A DNA stretch of 64,000 bases from Boswellia sacra (taxonomy: Eukaryota > Streptophyta > Magnoliopsida > Sapindales > Burseraceae): assembly GCA_013180625.2 (NCBI GenBank), contig SNVD02010155.1, positions 124,001 through 188,000 of the forward strand, read 5' to 3'. Below, one piece after another: positions 11,932-21,639 of the stretch. Each line of letters starts with the position of its first letter. Positions within the stretch are counted from its first letter, which is position 1. A program made the translations under genes and the position numbers. The notes under the pieces are model-generated. The model ran no database searches, was not told the DNA's origin, and saw nothing but the letters and a program-made list of their open reading frames with translations.

Positions 11932-14195
11932 CTATGTCAAAGAAGGAAGGAGCAGGATCTCATGCTCACAACGATTGCAAAGAAATATAGGAGGGATTTG
12001 TTCATTGTTAGGAATCCCAACACACCTGGAATGCTGCCACACTTCACAAATGTCACACGACACCATGCGTTCACCATCATCATCTTCAGCTCCGCAAGAA
12101 CAATCCACAAGACATGCACAATTTCCTGCTCCATTTTCATACACGATCTTCTCACTCTCTTTGCTTATGCTTCCTTCAAATACAATTTTTCTACCAACTT
12201 CAACGACTCCGAAAACCAAATCCGTTCCTTTGGGATTCAAATTCACTATAGATTCAACAATGAAGCTATTCAATCCCCAATACACTTCCCTGAAGCTCCT
12301 TTCAACTTCTAACTTGAGCTCATCAAATGTGGCATTGTTCTTCAGTGTGATGCATTCGTATGGTGGCATTGCTTTGTTTATCTCTTCATTGGATGGTTCA
12401 TTATTAATGTTTCTTAATGTAACTGTACAGTAGAGTTTTAGTTTCCCTTCTATGTCCAATTCAATTTTAGAGGAGAATTCTCCACAACATTCTTTGACTA
12501 GATGTTTGGTGTCAAGAATTATCCTAGCAGCCACTGAAACTCCACTTAGAATTCCTGAGTTCAGAGCCTGGGGCTTTTGGTCTTTAAAGATGAACTTGAA
12601 CAAATTGCGCATATCCTTCATTAATTGTGCTCCTGTGATCTTATACTGACCCTTTGTGTCTGAGTTGTTGAGGGCCAAATCCTGCTTAGGAAATGTATTG
12701 GAAATGTCTTCCAAGCAATACTCTAGAACTTTTGTTATAGGATTTAGGCTGCGCCGAACCAAGTACTTCCCCACTACGTGGTTTCCGAGTGACTTGAGCA
12801 CAAAATCTAGCAACCCGGTGTCGCCAATGTAGGCACGAGCAACATCTCTAACTTCTTGCCTGGAAACCCACCTGCACTCCGCGCTTTTCAATGCTTCAAC
12901 AATCACTCTTGTAGCCATTTCAACTCGCTTTGCGGACCATCTACAAGAAGTTTCTACTAGGATTCCAGGGTTGTAGGAACCAACACAATTATCTTTGGGA
13001 AGTCTAGACTTGAACTCCAACAAGAAACGAAATAGGTCACCAAGCGTTACCAGGGAATGATCTGATAATGTTTGGTATCTTGAGAAAATGATTGGAATGC
13101 TTTGGTTGAAATTGCCAAGATGAAGAATGAGTAAGCGTAAGGGTATGCCTTGTATTGCTTCTATGGCTTTTTGGTACATTGGTTGTGTAACACCATAGCT
13201 TCCACGCCCAAATTTGTAGCCCCATCGCCCAAACCACGGCTCACTGTATGCTACTACATGAAGAAGCCTCAATTCCATGCCTTTCTTCTTTGAAATGTCG
13301 AACAAGCTCACTTTCCTACCAATTAATTAATGTTAACAGAAATCTCTTTAACATTATTACAAGAGCAATAAATTAGTCAAATTAATCTTTGATTTCCCAA
13401 AAATGAACTGTAGGAAAGCTAACCTTGCCCGCAATCCAGTGCACAAACGATCCCAGAACTCCATGATCTTGTGCCCGGTAAGATCCGAACCCGTTTCCGC
13501 CCCATTGACACAAAGCAAATGCCCGAATCCATTTGAATGAAAGACACCATGCATGATATGGCCCTGTAATTCCATTAAATTGGACTTACCAGCCCCATCT
13601 TTGCCTTCACTGTTTAAAAAAGCTGCCACCACGTTCTTTGAAGGCAAAATGAAGTGATACTTCTTATTGCAAACCATGTGATGACCCCAGCCTGAGCTAT
13701 GATTGAATCAGTATATTGTGAGAGATCAATTTGCCTTTTTCTTCTAAATTGTATGCTTAATCTACCAATTACTACATACAATGCTGTATATGTAAACTAA
13801 ATATCAAAATGCGAATTCAATGAATCGAATTATTCATGCAGCATTGAATGATTTATGAACAAATAAAGGCACAACATTAGAGATAAGGCTTCACCAACAT
13901 ATCGGCAGTGCTTGCAATGATAATCGGTTGATGCCTCGACTGGCTCTTCGACAACAAACAATAGGATATGGAGAGGAGGATGGCGATGGACTTCAAGTTG
14001 AAATGACCAGATTGGCATTCCATTGCATAAGGTTCTCTCAAAGTTTCCAAGCTCGAGAAGCATTTTCACGTTTTGCCTAAATGACCCATCAAACTCAACA
14101 GGGTAGCCATGTTCACCAAAGGTCTTGAACCTGAAAACTCTCTGGTCTCCTCTCTTCCTCTTCTTGCAGGCTGCAGTGAGATCCAATTGGGACAT
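11932..14195 (-). CDS. MS1: PHD-finger transcriptional regulator, MALE STERILITY 1 type
   Basis: Three exons: 13895-14195, 13424-13691 and 11932-13315, with introns of 203 and 108 bp (donors GTGAAG and GTTAGC, acceptors CTCAG and GGTAG). They join to 651 codons (650 residues plus TAG); Arabidopsis MS1 is about 670. The N terminus starts with a basic KKRKRG patch (11-16) and a conserved block around FKTFGEHGYP (23-32). Then follow HCKHC (93-97) and a long helical middle region with conserved stretches FGRWGYKFG, NYIGDTGLLDF-like YIGDTGLLDF and LVRRSLNP. The C-terminal PHD finger (595-639) has C595, C597, C610, C613, H618, C621, C636 and C639. MS1 is a nuclear regulator expressed briefly in tapetum and needed for pollen wall formation and tapetal breakdown. 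The closest alternative is the related MMD1/At1g33420/At2g01810 group, but the N-terminal blocks fit MS1 better. No disabling change is visible. Confidence 0.88.
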
Positions 14196-14290
14196 TTTGA
14201 TAGAAACTTTAAGTGATGAATATTGAAGAACAGAGAACCAAGAACGAGAAAACTTAGGAAATAGAATATCAAGAAAGCTATGGCATTAGA

Positions 14291-14305
14291 ACACATTAGA
14301 TATAG
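14291..14305 (-). promoter_or_regulatory. Possible TATA box of the MS1-like gene
   Basis: On the minus strand this reads ACTATATCTAAT, about 100 bp upstream of the start codon, a plausible distance for a short leader. No experimental support. Confidence 0.3.
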
Positions 14306-14309
14306 TCCT

Positions 14310-15716
14310 GTTGGTCACACATGCACATAGTGCCAAGCAATAAAATTGGAGAGGAATGAAATGGGAGCATCAGCTGATTTATCAAATTGAGATATGGATG
14401 GCTCACTATTTGCATGATTTGTTACAAAATAGACTCCCATGCAAATCTCTCGCGGCTGTGCATGCCATGACAGGCCTTCTGAGGTTAATTAATTGTACCA
14501 TGCTTTGATCATGCAAGTATCTGGACATTAAAATCCCTTTATGTTCCGGCAAATTATGTGGTCAGCTGGGATCTGTTGCTCTTATCTTAAAAGGAACAGA
14601 TATAAACGCACTACTTCTTGGCCAACTACTCCAGAAATGTATTTTAATTAATCCATTCAAATTTTGTTCTTCGATCCCTGCTTCTAAATTTAATCCCTGA
14701 ATTCTTAAAACAATTTGGAGTTCCCAGGGGTTGAATTCAAAAACTCAACAACATCATGTTGGTAATTTTAAGTATTATATATAAAATTCAACCACAAATC
14801 AACAGTAGATCCAGCTTAAATTCTAAACAGTTTCATTGAACCTAAAAACTCTCGCTAATTTTCTTTTGAAATTATTGCCAACTTACGTCCCTTGTGATCG
14901 TGATTATTATTTATAACTTTTCTTTGAGCTTTGCTTCATTTTGCAGAATGTGAGAGATAATTTGAAATTATAAGAAGTTTGTCTTGGATTCGAGCAACCT
15001 TCAACAATGCTAGCCCCACGTCAAAGAGGAACAAGAGAGAAGACCAAGGTTTAGCCGGAGCATAACACCTATGCCTAAACCAGTTCAATGAAAGACTTAA
15101 GTGAGACACACATACCATCTCAGTATAGTGATTTGATGAGCCCATCTAATAATATGATGATATAGAATCATAAATTGATTAAAAATTTTGAAAAAAGAAG
15201 ACAACCTAGCCATCCTATCAAACGATAACAAAAGATGGATGGTTTGAAAATTGATAAAAATTATCTAAAAATTTAACCACCTTCAACACATGACTAAACA
15301 TTAATGGTTAGACATACTATCTCAACAATATGCTTATGCTATATAAGTATCTTTCGATATCGCATTCATTAAGTGGGAAATTTTCCAAGCTCTATATTCT
15401 CTTCGTGTGGTAATGCTAGACATTTAGCATACAAATGACAACAACTAAATCTGAGCAAACTCAAATTTAAATGGAAAGTATTAAACTCATCTCAAATGTT
15501 ATAAACATTTAGATTATAAGTGGCTTATTCATATCATTAATTCTTAATTTTTAAATTTACTAGTAAGTTGTTTAGTAAGGGTGGGTTCTAGTTTATAGTC
15601 TCACATTGCTTAACTAAAGAGGCTCATTGACCAAGGAAATATGAGAGTATGAGTATTTGATAGTCGCTTAAGCTCAAAATGGACAAAAATGAAATCCTAA
15701 ATACTTAGGATTTTGT
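14310..15716. other. Intergenic DNA upstream of the MS1-like gene
   Basis: Presumed promoter region of the PHD gene followed by unclassified DNA. The segment 14990-15130 is less AT-rich but its longest frame (14936-15145, minus) has no recognisable feature. The piece 15590-15716, together with 15937-16260, may be one older repeat interrupted by the MITE at 15717. Confidence 0.4.
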
Positions 15717-15936
15717 TACGGTATAGCAAATGTATCGTTATATTTTTGCATATATAAAATCTTTAAATGTGTATATAAAAATTGTAAATAAATTTATAAA
15801 AATTATAAATGAGCATATAAAAATTACACCGATAAAATTTATAATTTTTATATACTCATTACAATTTTTATACACTCATTATAATTTTTATATGATTTTT
15901 TTATATATATTATATCGATATTTTTGCTGTACTGTG
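15717..15936. mobile_element. MITE, family B, copy 1
   Basis: 220 bp; left end TACGGTATAGCAAATGTATC, right end (reverse complement) CACAGTACAGCAAAAATATC. The interior consists of alternating ATAAATTT / AAAATTATAAAT blocks that fold back on each other. A related element is at 60546-60852. Confidence 0.5.
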
Positions 15937-16685
15937 ACATAACCCACTTAAGACTCAAAACCAACAATACATCTTGTTAGTGGGTTGGGGTGTTACGATG
16001 GGTTTCATAATCGTTCCTTTCTGTCTTACTGTGGGCCAAAAAAATTTAGCTCCCAAGTTTAGGTCTAGATGGCCTCCACAAGGAGATGTGACCCTAAAAG
16101 CGTAGATTGTAGCACCATGAATCGCATATTATCATTGTCTATTTTGCGTGAAGGGTGTTACATGCTCTGTGTAAGAACTTGTACCATAAATATGGAATTG
16201 GTAGGAGAAAGACTTGTTAATCTTCTATTATTCTTTCTTTATATACCAAACCTGCTTGGTTAATTTTCTTTCATGTTCTCTCTGTTTACTCTTTGTTTAA
16301 GTAACATAAAACTAAACATGAAGGAACTTCAATGTTAAAAAAAAAAAGGACAATATGAAGAGAGAGAGAGAGGACGTGGTTTTATCTAGATGAAGATGTT
16401 ATGGGATCTGCTTAATCAGCCCAAATTTATTTTTTAAATCTTGGGAAAAATATGAGCATTTGAATTGAGGATGAGAATATAAGTATTAATTTTTTTAATA
16501 AAATAAATTTTATTTATAACATACGAACAATTTGTAAAATAACATATATAAGTAATATATAATCAATCAATACACTATAGTACTTTTTACATGAAAAATA
16601 TAATTAAAACATTTTTTATTTAATATTGATGAAACAACTAATCTATAAATATATTTGTATTAATAAATCATTCATATATATATAT
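15937..16685. other. Intergenic DNA, unclassified
   Basis: 15940-16260 looks transposon-derived (higher GC, a broken 64-codon frame at 16069-16263), but I cannot assign a family. A GA run lies at about 16358-16372. The remainder is AT-rich. Confidence 0.35.
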
Positions 16686-16888
16686 GGATCTTTTGATATA
16701 AATTTTTTAATACAAAATTATACATAAATTTATAACCATTGATCCATAAAATTCTATGGTTGAGATGATTAATACGTTGGTGAAATTACATATAATGACT
16801 TTTTCACTTTTTTATCTCAATAATTGAATTTGGTGAAATTAAGAGCTATAAATTTATGTCAACAAATTGAATTAAAATATCTTTTTCC
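16686..16888. mobile_element. MITE, family C, copy 1
   Basis: 203 bp. The left end GATCTTTTGATATAAATTTT and the right end (reverse complement GATATTTTAATTCAATTT) form imperfect TIRs; the subterminal ACATAAATTTATA recurs in mirror position. It is about 70% similar by eye to 16904-17100, in the same orientation and only 15 bp away. Confidence 0.5.
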
Positions 16889-16903
16889 GTGTGTGTATGG
16901 CAA

Positions 16904-17100
16904 GGGATTTTTGACACAAATTTTTTGACTTAAAACTAGACACAAATTTTTAACCATTGGTCTACATAATCCAACGATTGAGATGATTGTTGAGTTAGCA
17001 GCATTAAATATAACTTTTTAACTTTCAATCTTAACCATTAGATTTGGTAAGATTAAAAGCTAAAAAATTGTGCCAATAAATTGTGTTAAAATATATACCC
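16904..17100. mobile_element. MITE, family C, copy 2
   Basis: 197 bp starting GGGATTTTTGACACAAATT and ending (reverse complement) GGGTATATATTTTAACACAA. The interior shares AACCATTGGTC, GATTGAGATGATT and TCTTAACCATTAGATTTGG with copy 1. Ends of GGG...CCC type; no clean target duplication. Confidence 0.55.
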
Positions 17101-18398
17101 TAAAATTTGTTTTAATATAATATAAAGTTATTTATCCCAACAACACTAATACTAGCTTATTACAATAGAAAATTTTCAAAGTTGTAGAAAGGATTAAGTG
17201 AGTCTTGTCAAAAATTTGATTTACAAATGACATTTGAAAAGATAAAAATAGTTTTTTTCCTCAAAATAATTTAATACTAAATTAGTTGTAATTGTTGTTG
17301 TCAACGTGTGATACTCTTATAAGTGCCATACACATAATAATTTTGGACCAACTTGTGATAAAACTAGTATGTTATATTGTTTCTTATTTTATTACTTCTG
17401 GAAGTATAATTTAGGAAGTATTTGATTCATAATGAATATCTCTTTATATTAGGATATTATTTGATATATCCTAGTTAGATTAAGGGTATATTTATTTGTG
17501 TCCTATTTTTTTAGGAGATTCCTTATATCACTTCCTAAATTATTGTTCTTTATCCTAATTTAGTTTGATTGATATTCTACAGGATTTTGGAGGGATATCA
17601 CAATCAGATATCACTTTACATATAATGTTATTTTACATAACTTATATAGAGGTATGTATATGTCATAGTATTCCAAGAGTTAGAGGAGAGCTTCAACGCA
17701 AAATAGGGAATGCTTCTTTAATTTTATGAATGTTTTATTCATTTATGAAAATATATCACAACTATAAAGAATGTTAAATAACGTAATTAATAAATATATA
17801 ATTAAATAAATATATAATTAAAATATTGATGAGAAACATTTGTTTTTGTTTAAATTATATTTAGTTCAATAAAAAGTAAGGAACTAAATTTATATATCTT
17901 ACGGGTGTTTGTTTTATATGTATATGAAGTTTAGATATTCACTATGTTTTTTTTTTTAATTTCCTTAAGATTATTCTCCAACAATTTAATCTAAATCAGA
18001 AAAATCGAAAATATATTATCTTTATTCTAATACAAATATGAGAATGTTTTCCGACCTTTTTATATGTAAGCTAATATATATTAGATGCTCTTTGGATATT
18101 TATAAAATTTATTTATTTGTTACCTAGCTCGTTTCTATATTAAATCCAATAATAAAAATAATTTTTACAAAACTAATATTTAAATAATAATTCAAACTCA
18201 TAGTATAATTTATTAATTTTTAATAATATAGGATACAATATTTAAAATTATAATTTTTAAGATTTAAATGTTTAAATATTAATTTTGTTGAAGAGTTGAT
18301 TTCTAAATATTTATAATATGTCAAATAAAAACACAAGTGAAAAGAACATCAATATGCATAATACTATTGGCTTCAGATAATTCAATTTAGACCTTAAA

Positions 18399-18401
<3 letters not shown>

Positions 18402-18458
<57 letters not shown>

Positions 18459-18462
18459 GTAT
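18402..18462. repeat. (AT)n(ATGT)n compound microsatellite
   Basis: About 22 AT units run directly into four GTAT/ATGT units. Confidence 0.95.
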
Positions 18463-19493
18463 ATAAATATCTTATGATTTTCTTTTTTTTTGTCCCTGGA
18501 TTTCAGTTTAAGAACTATGCATTCAAGGGTAAAATAGAAAAATTATGTATTAAATAATAAGAAAATAATAATTATCTTAAAAAAAAATTTTTAGGGTAAA
18601 ATTGATGTTTTTTGAAACTTTAAGAAAGGTAAACGTCCCTATCCAAAATATAATGCCAAACAGAGCATAAAATGGGTCAATCTTTTTAAAGTAACCAATC
18701 CAAATTACTCTAAATTTTTAGAGAGAATCTCAATTACTATCAGAAAATCTTACCTAGATTTCTTTAAATAAAAAAAGAAACCACCACCAACATACCACGA
18801 GAGCTTATAGTTGAAAAAGTAGCATAAATTAAAGGTAATTTATTATAATATTTAATTTTATACAATTAAAAATTTTTAAGTGTTAATAATCAAACCTTTC
18901 AAAATATGTATTATACAATACTTGAAGATGTTTTGACTTCAGCTCAATTTATTTTCTACTATCTACCAATTGCTTGTAATCCAAAAACATTCTCAAAGTA
19001 TCACTATTGATGAGATCGTGATTTATTGAACAAAGAAAAATCAAGGGATTTTTTAATATTAAACAAAAGGAGGGAAGTATTTTATCAATTTATCTAGTAA
19101 ATTCGTTATTCGTATACTAACTACATACGGAAATAGCATATTGTTGACCAAATTAAATAGGTTTTGAAAATTGAATATCAGCTTATTGAAAGTTGAATCA
19201 TAGGTAGATTTTTTTTTTTTTTTCCAAAACCTCTCTATCCAACAAGTCAAATAAAGTTGTTATTCGAGAATTTGGTGGTCAGGTATGCGTCCAATCCATA
19301 TCTTGAAGATAAAAAATATCACATTTGTCACTTATGTAAAAGGCAAGAAAAAAAGGGGGGAGAAATAGAAAAGTAGTTTGGCCATTATTTACAAGCAAAG
19401 CATATAAACCCACAAGAATAAAATAAAGGTAAGCAAAAGAAAGCAAAGCAAGTGCCTCCAATTGCAACAAAAGAGGATAAGAATTGGGCTTTA

Positions 19494-19536
19494 GTAGTAG
19501 TAGTAGTAGCTGGTAGTTGTTGTTGTTGTTGTTGCC
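19494..19536. repeat. Trinucleotide tract (AGT)n then (GTT)n
   Basis: Six AGT units, a short break, then five or six TTG units about 1.2 kb upstream of the BPC start codon. Confidence 0.9.
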
Positions 19537-19878
19537 ATTCTTGTCACATGGGATTGGCATATACCCTACACCATAATATAGCAAACAAACACCACAAACA
19601 CCCACATTGGATAGCTTTAGTTAACTAAACAAATAAACAAAATACATTATCCCAATTATGTACTCCAAACCCACACAATAATAAGAAAGTTTAAAACTTA
19701 AAAACAATCCATCCATGAAAAATACTATTATATTGTTGTTAATTAATTATATAATATTTTGGAGGTAAATTTGGAATAAAAAATTGGGATGAGTAGATTA
19801 TTAATGGTATTGTGAGGGTGTTAAAAAACAATAAAGAATATAATGGAGAAAAAAAGAGAAGAGAAATAGGGGAATGAG

Positions 19879-19930
19879 TATAAATAAATAAAAAAAGAAA
19901 AGAGGGAGAGAGAGGGGAGACATATAAATA
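19879..19930 (+). promoter_or_regulatory. Candidate TATA boxes of the BPC gene
   Basis: TATAAATA occurs at 19879-19886 and 19923-19930, each roughly 30-80 bp upstream of the point where the CT-rich leader begins. Either could set the transcription start near 19950-19970. Confidence 0.45.
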
Positions 19931-19959
19931 AGATATGTTTGATAGATACACATATTTAG

Positions 19960-20764
19960 GTCTCTCTCATTTAGGGGACTTATAAGCTTTCTCTCTCCAC
20001 TGTCTTTCTCTTTCTTAGGTTTCTTTTAATTCTCTCTCCTCTCTCTTATCTCTCAAAATCTCAAAAATTTTCTCTCTCTCCTCTCTTTCTCTCTCCAGAA
20101 GCAAAAAAAACCCTAAAGAGCCGTTTGCACACCCCCAAGTAAGTTTTCTCTCTCTTTCCTTTCTCTTTCTCTCTCTTTCTATAATTTGAATATATGGGTC
20201 CTTTGTACTATTAACACACTTCCTTCCTTTCATTATCCCTTTTTAATATTATTTCTTTCTTATTTGTGTTTGTATATATTTGGAATCTTTGCTTGTGTTT
20301 ATGAATCTGCGTAGATCTATGGTTTTTACTCCCAGATCTCTGAGGTTTTGTTCAATTTTGGATCTTTCATCTGGGTTCTGTTTGGGGATGGGTTGTGATG
20401 AGATTTGAATATGAAAGTTTTGATTTTTCTTGCTTTTTAATGCAAATCTTTGTTTTCAAAATGGGATCTTGAGATTCCCCATTTGGTTGAGTAGATCCGA
20501 GAAAATGGAAGTGTTAACCCCACTTGGAATTTGCAGATCTTTCCTTTGTTGATGAAATGTTAAAACTGCTGGATTGGATCTGTTGATTTATTGGCATTAT
20601 GTTATGTTTGGTGTATTAGATTTGAAGTTTAGGAATGTTTTGGGTTATGTTTGGTGTATTAGATTTGAAGTTTAGGAATGTTTTGGGTTATGTTTGATTA
20701 ATGTGTTTGTTCAAATCATAATGGAATTGGTTTTTGAAATTTCCCTTTGGTTCAAAATATGTAG
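19960..20764 (+). other. CT-rich leader and 5'UTR intron of the BPC gene
   Basis: The first ~180 nt are dense in CTCTCT blocks and contain no ATG. A donor CAA|GTAAGT at 20139 and an acceptor ATGTAG at 20764, six bases before the start codon, define a 626 bp leader intron. A telo-box AAACCCTAA lies at 20108-20116. Leader introns are common in plant BPC genes. Splice sites are predicted, not shown. Confidence 0.6.
20601..20695 (+). repeat. Perfect 43 bp tandem repeat in the BPC leader intron
   Basis: Unit 20601-20643 is repeated exactly at 20644-20686, and nine bases of a third copy follow. Confidence 0.95.
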
Positions 20765-20769
20765 TTTTC

Positions 20770-21639
20770 ATGGATGATGATGCGTTGAACATGCGCAATT
20801 GGGGTTACTATGAGCCGTCCTTCAAAGGGCATCTCGGTCTGCAGCTCATGTCAACCATGGCGGACCGAGACACCAAGGCATTTTTACCTGGTCGTGATCC
20901 TAACATTATGGTTGGAGTTACTGCCAATGGTGCCTTTCATCCTCGGGATTGTGTTGTATCCGAGGCATCTATCCCTATGAACTATGTGAGGGACGGTTGG
21001 ATGAACCAAAGGGATAAGTTTCTAAACATGTTGCCTCAGAATCCTAATTATGGGATTCTTCCTGAAACTTCGGGAACTCACTCCTTGCAAATGTTGCAGC
21101 CGCCACCACCGCCTCCACCACCACCAAATACATCAAGGGATGAAAGAGTGGTGAATAGGGTTGAAGAGCCCGTTGTCAAAACTGAAGGAGGTCCTCAAGT
21201 AAAGAAAAGACAGGGTGGGGGTGCCCCGAAGACTCCAAAAGCTAAGAAGGCTAGGAAGCCAAAGGAGAATAATGGTGCTGCTGTGCAGCGTGTGAAACCA
21301 GCTAAGAAGAGTATGGATGTTGTGATAAATGGGATTGATATGGACATATCAGGTATTCCTATTCCAGTCTGCTCATGTACTGGAACTCCTCAGCAGTGTT
21401 ACCGATGGGGCTGCGGTGGTTGGCAATCAGCTTGTTGTACTACAAATGTGTCAATGTATCCTTTGCCGATGAGCACCAAAAGGCGTGGTGCGAGGATAGC
21501 TGGGAGGAAGATGAGTCAGGGCGCATTTAAGAAGGTACTGGAGAAACTTGCTGCTGAAGGTTATAATTTTGTTAACCCAATTGATTTGAGGACTCACTGG
21601 GCTAGACATGGTACCAACAAGTTCGTGACTATCAGATAG
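20770..21639 (+). CDS. BPC1: BASIC PENTACYSTEINE (GAGA-binding) transcription factor, class I
   Basis: Single coding exon, 289 residues. The start at 20770 gives the conserved class I N terminus MDDDALNMRNWGYYEP; an ATG 36 bp upstream in the same frame falls inside the predicted leader intron and is rejected. Layout: N-terminal class I region (1-90), nine prolines (111-119), a basic segment rich in KKRQ/KKARKPK (145-180) that includes nuclear-localisation signals, and the C-terminal BBR/BPC DNA-binding domain (about 180-289) with Cys 201, 203, 210, 215, 222 and 223, the WGCGGWQSACC core, and the invariant end HGTNKFVTIR. BPC proteins bind GA/CT repeats, regulate homeotic and hormone genes, and recruit Polycomb and co-repressors. 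The length fits class I (BPC1/2/3); the symbol BPC1 is used for the class, not a proven one-to-one orthologue. Confidence 0.95.
   Translation: MDDDALNMRNWGYYEPSFKGHLGLQLMSTMADRDTKAFLPGRDPNIMVGVTANGAFHPRDCVVSEASIPMNYVRDGWMNQRDKFLNMLPQNPNYGILPETSGTHSLQMLQPPPPPPPPPNTSRDERVVNRVEEPVVKTEGGPQVKKRQGGGAPKTPKAKKARKPKENNGAAVQRVKPAKKSMDVVINGIDMDISGIPIPVCSCTGTPQQCYRWGCGGWQSACCTTNVSMYPLPMSTKRRGARIAGRKMSQGAFKKVLEKLAAEGYNFVNPIDLRTHWARHGTNKFVTIR

Larger units (their letters stand above)
17101..19870. other. AT-rich intergenic DNA upstream of BPC
   Basis: 17400-17640 contains motifs such as TATCCTAATT and AGGAGATTCC that recall the LTR at 42280, so it may be an old LTR fragment. An (AT)n(ATGT)n microsatellite is at 18402-18462 and an AGT/GTT trinucleotide tract at 19494-19536. 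The open frame at 19279-19605 (minus) crosses that tract and is not credible as a gene. Confidence 0.4.

Noticed and set aside
11962..12433. Plus-strand frames of 116 and 152 codons
   Set aside because: Antisense shadows of the large MS1 exon, which has clear domains in the other strand.
14936..15145. 69-codon minus frame upstream of MS1
   Set aside because: No domain, no promoter or splice context.
17290..17720. Possible solo LTR with TATCCTAATT and AGGAGATT motifs
   Set aside because: Neither ends nor target duplication could be defined; mentioned only in the intergenic entry.
19279..19605. 108-codon minus frame upstream of BPC
   Set aside because: Contains translated trinucleotide repeats (poly-Asn, poly-Leu) and no family resemblance; likely chance.
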